This document shows, one piece after another, positions 1 through 6,768 of a stretch of 7,655 bases of DNA. The stretch comes from Cloacimonetes bacterium TCS62. GTDB lineage: Bacteria > Cloacimonadota > Cloacimonadia > Cloacimonadales > TCS61. The stretch covers positions 1 to 7,655 of the forward strand of contig LSCM01000061.1 of the NCBI GenBank assembly GCA_001577185.1, given 5' to 3'. Below the pieces are notes generated by a model that saw nothing but the letters and a program-made list of their open reading frames with translations, was not told the origin of the DNA and searched no databases. Numbering within the stretch: the stretch's first letter is position 1; each line of letters begins with the position of its first letter. A program made the position numbers and the translations under genes.

Positions 1-1
1 T

Positions 2-2119
2 CTATGGCTAATCAGTCCTTTGTATTGCGTTAAAGCGAATACTACAATTGATAGTTTGGAACAAGTCCTAAAACAAACAAGCGGTCAAAAGAGAATGAAT
101 ATTTTAAATGACCTCTCTTGGGAATATCTATTAGTAAATCCTGAAATGGGATTAGAATGTGGATTTAAAGCCTTGAAATTATCTGAACAAGAAGACAATC
201 ATGAACAAAAACATGAAGCACTTTATATCATAGGCCGTAACTACATAAAACTAAATGATTATGTTTCAGCGATGAAGTATCTGAAAAGATCATTAGAGAT
301 AGCCAAAAAGAATGATGTTACCGAACAGTTAGGAAGATCATTTGGCGCTATTGGATTAGTTTATTTAAAAACTGGAGATTTTGGCTTGGGGTTGGATGCT
401 TATTTACAATATTTAAAGATAATGTTAAAGTTAGACAATACAGAGGAGGTTGCATTTGCTTATAACAATATTGCCACCACTTATTTTAGATTAGGTGATT
501 TTGAAAATTCATTACACTATATGTTAAAATCATTAGAGATTAAGGAAAAATTAGGTGATAAAGAAAATATTGCCTCAGTAATGAATAATCTAGGGAACTT
601 ATATGTTAGGTTAAAAAATGTTGATAAAGCATTAGAATACTTTAAGCGTTCTTTGAAAATTGCAAAAGAAATTGAAAATAAAAGTGATATAGCTAGGGTC
701 TTAACCAATATGGGTAATGCTTATCTCCAGGAGAAGAATTATGATAGATCATTATATTATTACAAACGAGCATACAGTATAAAGAAGGATCTAAATGAGT
801 CTAGTATTGGGATTGTGTTAAATAATATAGGTGGTGTTTATAACGGATTAGGTAATAATGAAAAAGCTCTTGAATACTTCAGTAAAGCATTAGCAATTAA
901 AAAAAAGCTTCATGATAAGCATGGTATTGCCAATTGTTTAAAGAATGTTGCTATGAGCAATATTCAACTAGGGAATCCTACAAAAGCTATACCTATGTTG
1001 AAAGAGAGCTTGGAATTAGCAAAAAAAATTAACGCAAAAATGGTTATACAACAAAATTATAAACATTTTACCAGCGCATATGAGTTGCTAGGAGAATATG
1101 AATTAGCGCTAAAATATCATAGGCTGAAAGTGAAGGTTTACAGCGAGATCATTAATGAAAAAAGTTCTGCAAAAATGGCAGAATATCAATCAAATTATAA
1201 CATGAAAAAGTCTAAAAATGAAATTGAGCTTCTACGGAAAAACAACGAAATTTATGAATTGAAGATCGAAAGGAATAAGTTAATGAACTTTCGTTTGTAC
1301 ATGATCGTAATTTCAATTATTTTAATTTCATTATTTATTTTCTATCTATATTACTCTAAAAAGAGAAGAAATGAAAGGTTGAGAAAAATTAATAAACAGC
1401 TAGATGAAAGAGTTCATGACCAGACTTCTAGATTACAAGAATCTAACTTGTCGCTTAATAAGGAAATAAATCACCGAGAAAAAATTCAAAGGAATTTAAT
1501 AAAATCTTTACAGGAAAAAGAAGTAATGTTACGTGAAATTCACCACCGAGTGAAAAATAATCTTCAAGTGATTACTAGTATACTTGATCTTCAAGCTGAC
1601 GAAATTGAGGATGATGGACTTGCATTATTATTTAAAAATACTCAGAATAGAATCCAATCTATGTCATTAATTCATGAGCGCTTGTATGCAACTGAAGATT
1701 TCTCATGTGTTAACTTAAATAGTTATATAGATTCGTTAGTTATGAATCTATTTACAAATTATCAAATTAGTAGTGAAAAAATCGAACCTATCATCGATAT
1801 TGAAGACATTTCAATTGCTATAAATGTGGCTATACCTTGTGGTATGATAGTCAATGAACTTGTAACAAATTCTATACTATATGCTTTTCCAAATAATGAA
1901 AAAGGCTCGATCAAGATAATATTGGAATGTAAAGAAGATAATGTACTTAAACTAGAGGTAAGTAATAACGGAACGAAATTTCCTGATGATGTGAATATTG
2001 AAGATCCTATTACTATTGGACTGCAATTAGTTAAGCTTTTATCAGAGCAAATAAACGCAAGTTTCAAGTATGATACGAAAAAGGGTATAAAATATACTTT
2101 TGAGTTTGAAAATAAATAG
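2..2119 (+). CDS. TPR-containing sensor histidine kinase (HisKA_2 type), 5'-partial
   Basis: The reading frame is open to the left window edge. The first visible residues (LWLISPLYCVKA|N) look like the end of a signal peptide with a V-x-A cleavage site, so the true start lies upstream; a TTG at 20 is unlikely to be it. Numbering from the TTG codon, residues about 25-380 hold eight or nine tetratricopeptide units with a regular 40-residue period, expected to lie outside the membrane. A single membrane helix follows (about 426-445), then a basic, coiled-coil linker. The dimerisation/phosphoacceptor motif EIHHRVKNNLQ is at 506-516, with H509 the probable phosphorylated histidine. The ATPase domain has an N box (NELVTN, 612-617) and GLQLV (667-671). 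Its G1 box reads NNG (649-651) where DNG or DxG is usual. No receiver domain is fused and no response regulator is visible, so the partner is unknown. This is a membrane two-component sensor; the TPR part probably senses ligands or proteins. Confidence 0.93.
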   Translation, partial: LWLISPLYCVKANTTIDSLEQVLKQTSGQKRMNILNDLSWEYLLVNPEMGLECGFKALKLSEQEDNHEQKHEALYIIGRNYIKLNDYVSAMKYLKRSLEIAKKNDVTEQLGRSFGAIGLVYLKTGDFGLGLDAYLQYLKIMLKLDNTEEVAFAYNNIATTYFRLGDFENSLHYMLKSLEIKEKLGDKENIASVMNNLGNLYVRLKNVDKALEYFKRSLKIAKEIENKSDIARVLTNMGNAYLQEKNYDRSLYYYKRAYSIKKDLNESSIGIVLNNIGGVYNGLGNNEKALEYFSKALAIKKKLHDKHGIANCLKNVAMSNIQLGNPTKAIPMLKESLELAKKINAKMVIQQNYKHFTSAYELLGEYELALKYHRLKVKVYSEIINEKSSAKMAEYQSNYNMKKSKNEIELLRKNNEIYELKIERNKLMNFRLYMIVISIILISLFIFYLYYSKKRRNERLRKINKQLDERVHDQTSRLQESNLSLNKEINHREKIQRNLIKSLQEKEVMLREIHHRVKNNLQVITSILDLQADEIEDDGLALLFKNTQNRIQSMSLIHERLYATEDFSCVNLNSYIDSLVMNLFTNYQISSEKIEPIIDIEDISIAINVAIPCGMIVNELVTNSILYAFPNNEKGSIKIILECKEDNVLKLEVSNNGTKFPDDVNIEDPITIGLQLVKLLSEQINASFKYDTKKGIKYTFEFENK

Positions 2120-2123
2120 AAAA

Positions 2124-2129
2124 AAGGAG
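2124..2129 (+). promoter_or_regulatory. Ribosome binding site of pyrR
   Basis: AAGGAG lies 5 nt before the ATG at 2135 and only 5 nt after the kinase stop codon. It selects the first of three nearby Met codons (residues 1, 6 and 8) as the start. Confidence 0.8.
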
Positions 2130-2134
2130 TCTAA

Positions 2135-2671
2135 ATGAACCAAAAAAGCATGATAATGGAAAAAGTGGATATTGAAAGAACCTTGAAAAGAATTGCTCAC
2201 GAAATTATTGAAAGAAATAATGGGTTGGATGATCTTTATTTGGTCGGTATTAGGTCACGAGGTGTGCCGATGGCAGAGAAAATTTCTAAATATGTGAAGG
2301 AATTTGAAAATTATGAATTACCTGTAGGTATTCTAGATATTTCACTCTATCGAGATGATCTTTCTTTGATCGCTGAAAAACCTATAGTAAAAGGTTCTGA
2401 AATAAATTTCAATATCAAAGATAAAAAAGTAGTCCTGGTCGATGATGTACTATATACTGGTAGAACGATCAGAGCTGCTATCGACGGAATTCTGGATTTT
2501 GGAAGACCAAAACTGATCCAGTTTGCTGTTCTAATTGATCGTGGACATCATGAGATGCCAATCAAAGCAGATTTTGTGGGGCGAGATGTACCTACTGCAA
2601 GTGATGAAATAGTAAAAGTTTCTTTTGAAGATACTGATGAAGATGAAGCTGTGAGGATAATGATCCAATAA
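2135..2671 (+). CDS. pyrR: Bifunctional pyr operon RNA-binding regulator / uracil phosphoribosyltransferase PyrR
   Basis: The 178-residue protein closely resembles Bacillus PyrR (about 181 residues) over its full length, including the MNQK start, LVGIRSRG (36-43), DISLYRDDL (68-76), the PRPP-binding loop VVLVDDVLYTGRT (99-111) and IDRGHHEMPI. In this family the protein binds pyr mRNA leaders in response to UMP/UTP and promotes attenuation; it also converts uracil and PRPP to UMP. The enzymatic PRPP loop is intact. It starts 15 nt after the histidine kinase and probably shares its transcript. No PyrR-binding leader hairpin and no other pyr gene lies in the window, so its RNA targets, if it has any here, are elsewhere. 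In some Gram-negative lineages PyrR may act mainly as a phosphoribosyltransferase. The family assignment is secure; the regulatory role in this organism is inferred. Confidence 0.95.
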   Translation: MNQKSMIMEKVDIERTLKRIAHEIIERNNGLDDLYLVGIRSRGVPMAEKISKYVKEFENYELPVGILDISLYRDDLSLIAEKPIVKGSEINFNIKDKKVVLVDDVLYTGRTIRAAIDGILDFGRPKLIQFAVLIDRGHHEMPIKADFVGRDVPTASDEIVKVSFEDTDEDEAVRIMIQ

Positions 2672-2688
2672 CTTTTCACTTGATCGCT

Positions 2689-2764
2689 TGGGGGAACATA
2701 TGAAGGGAATCCGTTGATCCACGGATATTGTGTTTCCATCCCTCTTCTGTTTCCCCATTTTTTT
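2689..2764 (+). terminator. Large stem-loop terminator after pyrR
   Basis: TGGGGGAACA (2689-2698) pairs over 10 bp, with one G-U, with TGTTTCCCCA (2748-2757), and a T7 run follows (2758-2764). Inside it, GAAGGGA (2702-2708) pairs with TCCCTCTTC (2739-2747) with one bulge, and ATCCGT (2709-2714) pairs with ACGGAT (2721-2726) around a six-base loop. It begins 17 nt after the pyrR stop and ends before the htpG control region, so it probably ends the kinase-pyrR transcript. It is much longer than a typical intrinsic terminator. Confidence 0.75.
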
Positions 2765-2778
2765 ATACTACCCAACAT

Positions 2779-2805
2779 TTAGCACTCTACTGTGTGGAGT
2801 GCTAA
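2779..2805 (+). promoter_or_regulatory. CIRCE operator (HrcA binding site) upstream of htpG
   Basis: The sequence is TTAGCACTC, nine bases, GAGTGCTAA, an exact match to the CIRCE consensus, with one more complementary pair outside it (T2778/A2806). CIRCE is the binding site of the heat-shock repressor HrcA, which depends on GroEL for activity. It lies about 70 bp before htpG and directly upstream of the best promoter, so htpG is predicted to be derepressed on heat or folding stress. hrcA itself is not in the window. Confidence 0.96.
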
Positions 2806-2812
2806 AATAATG

Positions 2813-2843
2813 TTTGACAGTATTCTCGCAATTTATAATTTTG
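2813..2843 (+). promoter_or_regulatory. Promoter of htpG
   Basis: TTTG (2813-2816), 19 bases, then TAATTTTG (2836-2843) fits the Bacteroidota sigma-A pattern TTTG-N19-TAnnTTTG. The same stretch also contains TTGACA (2814-2819) and TATAAT (2834-2839), but these are only 14 bp apart, too close for a standard sigma-70 promoter. Transcription would start near 2848-2851, leaving a leader of about 27-30 nt before htpG. Confidence 0.65.
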
Positions 2844-2863
2844 AATTTATAAAAATTATAGAT

Positions 2864-2871
2864 AAAAGGAG
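2864..2871 (+). promoter_or_regulatory. Ribosome binding site of htpG
   Basis: AAAAGGAG ends 6 nt before the ATG at 2878. This is a strong Shine-Dalgarno match and fixes the htpG start. Confidence 0.85.
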
Positions 2872-2877
2872 TTTAAA

Positions 2878-4878
2878 ATGGCTGACAAGAAGGGTAAAAT
2901 ATCGATTCATACAGAAAATATTTTTCCAATAATTAAGAAATGGTTGTATTCCGAGCATGACATATTTTTAAGAGAGTTAATATCCAACTCAGTGGACGCA
3001 TTAAATAAGCGCAAAGCAGTTGATCCTGACGTGAAAGAAGAGGATCTGAAGATACAGATCAAATTAAACGAAAAAAAGAAGACAATACAAGTGATAGACA
3101 GTGGTATTGGCATGAACGCGACTGAGATCAAAAAATATATCAACCAGATTGCGTTTTCTGGGGCAGAGGATTTTGTAGAGAAGTACAAAGATAAACAATC
3201 TTCAATTATTGGTCATTTTGGATTAGGTTTCTACTCATCATTCATGGTTTCAAAGAAAGTTACAATTGATTCTCTTTCATATAAAAAGAATTCCAAGCCT
3301 GCATATTGGGAGTGTGAGGGAAATCCAGAATATAAAACACATGCAGGAAAGAGAAAAAAGATAGGTACGACCGTTACGGTTCATTTGAACGAAGATAACG
3401 AAGAATACGCCGAAGAAGATAAGGTAAAAGAACTAATTGAAACTTATAGCAATTTTATGCCTTTTTCGATTTATTTGAATAAGGAAAAGGAACCTATAAA
3501 TCAAAAAGAAGCACTGTGGCTAAGAAAACCAAATGATGTCACCGATAAAGAGTATAAGGAGTTTTATAAAGAACTTTTCCATGATCATCAAGACCCACTT
3601 TTCTGGATACACTTAAATGTTGATTTCCCATTTAATTTAAAAGGTATTTTATATTTTCCAAAGATCAGTAACCAGATCGATATGAATAAAGGAAAAGTAA
3701 AACTTTTTTGCAGCAATGTTTTCGTAGCAGATGATCTAAAAGGAATTATTCCGGAATTTTTACTACTTTTACGAGGTGGAATTGATATACCAGAAATACC
3801 TCTGAACGTTTCCAGAAGTTTTTTGCAAGAAGATAAACAAGTTAAAAAAATCTCGAAATTTATTATCAAGAAGGTATCGGATAGTCTGAGGGAAATTTAT
3901 AAGGAAGATAGAAAAAAATATGAAGGATTCTGGGAAGAGATCAATCAATTCATTAAGTATGGAATTCTGACTAATGATAAGTTTTCGGACGCAATGCGAG
4001 ATTTAGTGATCTTTAAAACTACAAATGATGATTATATAACAATTGAAGAGTACAAAAAGAGAAACAAATCTAAAGAAAAATCAGCTAAGATCTATTATGC
4101 TCAGAGTGAAGATACCCAAGTTTCTTATCTGAATATGATGAAGGAACAAGGGATCGAGGTGATCTTCTCCAATTCCGCTTTAGATAATCATCTTTTCCAA
4201 CATTTGGAAATGAAAGGTGACAATATCAGTTTTGTTCGAATTGATTCAGAAATTAATGATAATTTGGTGGAAAAATCTAAAGAAGTTGTTGATGAAGAAA
4301 ACAAGACAATATCTGAGAAAATTCAAGAGATATTTAATAAGAGGTTGAATGATAAGATCGAAGCAAGTTTCAATAAAGATAATTATGCTAAATTTATCGA
4401 AAAGTATCCGAAAGCTGTGAAAGCTCTTGATCCGTTCAGTAGAACAAAGGATGATTTCACTTACATTAAACCGTACGAAATTTCATCAAAAGCGAAAGAC
4501 GAGATAGGAGCAGAAGCATTCTCTGAGATCGTTGAAAATGCACATTTAGAAGTGAAAGCAGAAGTTAAACACCTTAAGTCTAAAGATATTCCTGCGATGA
4601 TCTTATTTAATGAATTTATGCGTCGTTTCCAGGAGATGAATATGATGCAGCAAGGTGCTAATAATGAAATGCTAAAAAATCACACAATAATTATTAATAA
4701 TCAAAATGAAACGATCAAGAATATTGTTAAGTACGCAGAGAATGGCAAAGATAAGGAAGTCGATCTGTTAGTGAAATATATTCACAATCTTGCCTTACTA
4801 GAGCAAAAAAGATTTACCGGTAAAGAATTGAAAGATTTCATTGAGATTTCAAATGAAGTATTGAAATTGATAAAATAG
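2878..4878 (+). CDS. htpG: Molecular chaperone HtpG (bacterial Hsp90)
   Basis: ATP-dependent cytosolic Hsp90 chaperone of 666 residues, longer than the 624 of E. coli and close to Bacteroidota HtpG. The N-terminal GHKL ATPase domain shows FLRELISNSVDAL (30-42, with catalytic E33 and Mg-binding N37), DSGIGM (74-79), the lid glycines IGHFGLGF (111-118) and GTTVTVHL (163-170). The middle domain carries LNVSRSFLQ (309-317), in which R313 corresponds to the arginine that contacts the ATP gamma phosphate; the S after it replaces the more usual E. The C-terminal dimerisation domain is present, and there is no eukaryotic MEEVD tail. All key ATPase residues are intact. It appears to be a single-gene transcript with its own CIRCE operator and promoter and a terminator at 4921. 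HrcA control of htpG is inferred from that operator. Confidence 0.97.
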   Translation: MADKKGKISIHTENIFPIIKKWLYSEHDIFLRELISNSVDALNKRKAVDPDVKEEDLKIQIKLNEKKKTIQVIDSGIGMNATEIKKYINQIAFSGAEDFVEKYKDKQSSIIGHFGLGFYSSFMVSKKVTIDSLSYKKNSKPAYWECEGNPEYKTHAGKRKKIGTTVTVHLNEDNEEYAEEDKVKELIETYSNFMPFSIYLNKEKEPINQKEALWLRKPNDVTDKEYKEFYKELFHDHQDPLFWIHLNVDFPFNLKGILYFPKISNQIDMNKGKVKLFCSNVFVADDLKGIIPEFLLLLRGGIDIPEIPLNVSRSFLQEDKQVKKISKFIIKKVSDSLREIYKEDRKKYEGFWEEINQFIKYGILTNDKFSDAMRDLVIFKTTNDDYITIEEYKKRNKSKEKSAKIYYAQSEDTQVSYLNMMKEQGIEVIFSNSALDNHLFQHLEMKGDNISFVRIDSEINDNLVEKSKEVVDEENKTISEKIQEIFNKRLNDKIEASFNKDNYAKFIEKYPKAVKALDPFSRTKDDFTYIKPYEISSKAKDEIGAEAFSEIVENAHLEVKAEVKHLKSKDIPAMILFNEFMRRFQEMNMMQQGANNEMLKNHTIIINNQNETIKNIVKYAENGKDKEVDLLVKYIHNLALLEQKRFTGKELKDFIEISNEVLKLIK

Positions 4879-4920
4879 ATGGAAAGAAAACAAATCTTGT
4901 AAGTGTAATTTATGAACAAT

Positions 4921-4950
4921 AATCCTTCCTAGCTTAGGAAGGATTTTTTT
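4921..4950 (+). terminator. Intrinsic terminator of htpG
   Basis: AATCCTTCCTA (4921-4931) and TAGGAAGGATT (4935-4945) form a perfect 11-bp stem with a three-base loop. The stem's last two T's run into five more, giving T7 at 4944-4950. It lies 42 nt after the htpG stop and separates htpG from rho. Confidence 0.92.
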
Positions 4951-5037
4951 ATCACAAAATTTATTATTATAAATGGCACGTATCTATAACTTAATTAAGT
5001 TTATTTATGATCTCGCTTCTTGACACTATTTCGATCG

Positions 5038-5043
5038 AAAGGA
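5038..5043 (+). promoter_or_regulatory. Ribosome binding site of rho
   Basis: AAAGGA ends 10 nt before the ATG at 5054, a moderate Shine-Dalgarno match. An in-frame TGA at 5021 and the lack of a better start between it and 5054 fix the N-terminus. The rest of the 4951-5053 leader is AT-rich and shows no convincing promoter. Confidence 0.6.
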
Positions 5044-5053
5044 AAATAAAAAT

Positions 5054-6139
5054 ATGAAAGAGAAGATTTTTGACGGATATCTGAATATTACGCGAAACAA
5101 TAAAGCAATTTTATGGACAATCCCATTTGATAATAGGTATAGATCATTTAATTTTCCGCAACATCTTGTTAAAAAATATAAATTAGTTAGTGGTGTAAGA
5201 CTGAAATGCAAAATAAGTAATAATAAGATCAGGAAGATAATAAATATCTGTGGAAAGGATTTCCAAGATTTCGTTTCAAGATCACACTTCAAAACTCTTG
5301 TACCTATCAATCCTCAGGAAAAATATGATTTTGGTGCTTCCAATTCACTTTCTCTGCGTTTCTTAGATCTTTTATCCCCAATAGGTAAGGGAACGCGAGG
5401 TCTCATCGTATCACCTCCCAGAGCCGGAAAAACAATGCTGCTGGAATCAATAGCAAATGAGCTTGAACAACTGGATCCTGATCTTAACGTAATTGTTCTG
5501 CTTATTGATGAACGACCGGAAGAAGTTACCTCATTCATCAGAAATACAAATGCAGATGTTTTACATAGTTCTTTAGATCAGAGTGCTACTTCGCATGTTG
5601 CCCTTTCCAGTTTCCTCTTGAATCATATTCGCATCGAACTTGAATGTGGGAATGATATAGTTGTTTTGATCGATAGTCTTACAAGAATGGGGCGAGCTTT
5701 CAATATCAGTGGTGGAAATAATAATCGAACAATGTCGGGTGGATTGAGTTCCGGCGCTTTGGAATTACCTCGAAAAATATTCGGTATGGCTAGAAATATT
5801 GACGAGGGAGGATCTTGTACAATTTTATCGACGATATTAAGGGATACAGGCTCTCGTATGGATGAAGTCATTTTTCAAGAGTTTAAAGGCACTGGCAATA
5901 GTGAGATAATTTTAGATCGGCAATTAGCAGAACAGAGGCTTTTTCCAGCTATAAATATTACTGAAACTGCAACTAGAAAAGAGGAGATCTTTAGAATTCC
6001 CGAAGAAACTGAAAAGATCAATCAGCTACGGAGAGAACTTCTGCAAACAGATAAAATTACAGCACATCAAAAATTTTCGGCTTTAATAAATAATTCTAAT
6101 TCCAATAAAGAGATGCTTGAAGTTATTAAATCAAATTAA
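5054..6139 (+). CDS. rho: Transcription termination factor Rho, short and divergent
   Basis: Hexameric RNA-dependent ATPase of the Rho family. The ATPase core is complete: Walker A PPRAGKTM (121-128), IDERPEE with catalytic E153, Walker B VVLIDSLTR with D207, R-loop TGSRMDE (265-271), FKGTGN (277-282) and the arginine finger in ATRKEE (R308). From 123 to the C-terminus the numbering runs at a constant offset of 58 from my recollection of the 419-residue E. coli protein. Differences from E. coli include K181 to R123 and K326 to R268. The Q-loop region reads NNNRTMSGGLSSGAL instead of the usual SGKVLTGGVDANAL. The N-terminal helical domain is absent, and the OB-fold starts at residue 8 and is shortened. 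Its RNP1 segment reads NNKAILW where GFGFLR is expected. An in-frame stop at 5021 rules out a longer N-terminus. It may be a second, specialised Rho; the family is certain, the exact role is not. Confidence 0.93.
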   Translation: MKEKIFDGYLNITRNNKAILWTIPFDNRYRSFNFPQHLVKKYKLVSGVRLKCKISNNKIRKIINICGKDFQDFVSRSHFKTLVPINPQEKYDFGASNSLSLRFLDLLSPIGKGTRGLIVSPPRAGKTMLLESIANELEQLDPDLNVIVLLIDERPEEVTSFIRNTNADVLHSSLDQSATSHVALSSFLLNHIRIELECGNDIVVLIDSLTRMGRAFNISGGNNNRTMSGGLSSGALELPRKIFGMARNIDEGGSCTILSTILRDTGSRMDEVIFQEFKGTGNSEIILDRQLAEQRLFPAINITETATRKEEIFRIPEETEKINQLRRELLQTDKITAHQKFSALINNSNSNKEMLEVIKSN

Positions 6140-6142
6140 GGA

Positions 6143-6616
6143 TCAACTATTCTGCTCTAGCTTTAGCAGAAAATTTTTAATTTCTAAACCTCCACCATAA
6201 CCACCTAAAGAACCATCATTAGCAATTACTCTATGGCAGGGGATTATTATCGGAATTGGATTTTTACCGTTTGCATTTCCCACTGCACGTGCTTTATTTT
6301 TGTTCCCAACACGTTTTGCCAATGTTTTATAAGAAATCGTTTTACCATAAGGAATTTTAATAAGACTATTCCAAACCTGCTTTTGAAATATTGTTCCATC
6401 CAGCTTGTAAGCTAATTCAAAATATCGTCTCTTTCCCTTAAAATATTCTTGTAGCTGTCTCTCTGTTCTTAATAATACATCAGTTACTTTTGTACTATCA
6501 TAAGAATTTTGAGGATTGAATCTAATTTCTAATAGATGATCGTGATCTGATATCAATAATAAATTACCGATAGGTGTGTTGATTTTCTTATAAAACAATG
6601 TATCTCTAGAATTCAT
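6143..6616 (-). CDS. ogt: Methylated-DNA--protein-cysteine methyltransferase (O6-alkylguanine-DNA alkyltransferase)
   Basis: Suicide DNA-repair protein that moves the alkyl group from O6-alkylguanine (or O4-alkylthymine) onto its own cysteine. The 157-residue length fits the compact Ogt/MGMT class without an Ada regulatory domain. The active-site motif is IPCHRV (125-130) with acceptor C127, the only cysteine in the protein. The DNA-binding helix-turn-helix includes KARAVGNA (108-115), where R110 corresponds to the arginine finger that flips the base; N119 and Y96 match other conserved binding-pocket residues. The C-terminal GGYGGGLEIKNFLLKLE is typical of the family. The ATG at 6616 is the only Met in the protein, and an in-frame stop 21 nt upstream constrains the start; the ribosome binding site is weak. 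It lies 64 nt after tRNA-Gly on the same strand, with no clear promoter of its own, and converges with rho, 3 nt between stop codons. Confidence 0.95.
   Translation of the reverse strand: MNSRDTLFYKKINTPIGNLLLISDHDHLLEIRFNPQNSYDSTKVTDVLLRTERQLQEYFKGKRRYFELAYKLDGTIFQKQVWNSLIKIPYGKTISYKTLAKRVGNKNKARAVGNANGKNPIPIIIPCHRVIANDGSLGGYGGGLEIKNFLLKLEQNS
6150..6178 (+). terminator. Possible weak terminator of rho inside the ogt 3' end
   Basis: TTCTGCT (6150-6156) and AGCAGAA (6165-6171) form a 7-bp stem with an eight-base loop, followed by AA and T5 (6174-6178). It begins 11 nt after the rho stop, but it overlaps the last codons of the convergent ogt. The stem is short and the T tract is offset, so support is weak. 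Confidence 0.3.
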
Positions 6617-6680
6617 ATTAGAAAAATTCCAAATTCAGCAATTTTGTAAAGTTAATTATTATGGTTCTAAAAAAAATTTA

Positions 6681-6756
6681 TGGAGCGGATTACGGGTTTC
6701 GAACCCGCGGCCTTCAGCTTGGGAAGCTGATGCTCTACCGACTGAGCTAAATCCGC
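6681..6756 (-). tRNA. tRNA-Gly (anticodon CCC)
   Basis: A complete 76-nt cloverleaf. The 7-bp acceptor stem is GCGGATT/AATCCGC, the D arm is GCTC/GAGC, and the anticodon stem TCAGC/GCTGA carries the loop TTCCCAA. The variable loop has five bases, and the T arm GCGGG/CCCGT carries a TTCGAAA loop. Anticodon CCC (plus-strand GGG at 6721-6723) reads glycine GGG codons, and the U73 discriminator is normal for bacterial tRNA-Gly. The CCA end is encoded (6681-6683). It starts 12 nt after the M16 gene and is followed by a T8 run. Confidence 0.97.
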
Positions 6757-6768
6757 TCATTATAGGAT

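Noticed and set aside
2700..2757. PyrR-binding attenuator or other riboswitch behind pyrR
   Set aside because: The conserved PyrR anti-antiterminator motif is not present, and the following gene is htpG, not a pyrimidine gene.
2764..2769. TATACT as a -10 box that would put CIRCE right after the start site
   Set aside because: No -35-like sequence is found 16-18 bp upstream, and the site overlaps the pyrR terminator tail. The promoter at 2813-2843 is better.
5020..5025. TTGACA upstream of rho as a -35 box
   Set aside because: At 16-18 bp downstream there is no TATAAT-like hexamer, and a start from there would fall at or after the rho ATG.
6233..6415. Plus-strand open frame opposite ogt
   Set aside because: It is antisense to a gene with a clear conserved product, has no ribosome binding site and resembles no protein family I recognise.
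6669..6676. T8 run after tRNA-Gly (minus strand) as an intrinsic terminator
   Set aside because: No separate hairpin precedes it; only the tRNA itself lies upstream. It may slow polymerase but cannot be called a terminator from sequence.
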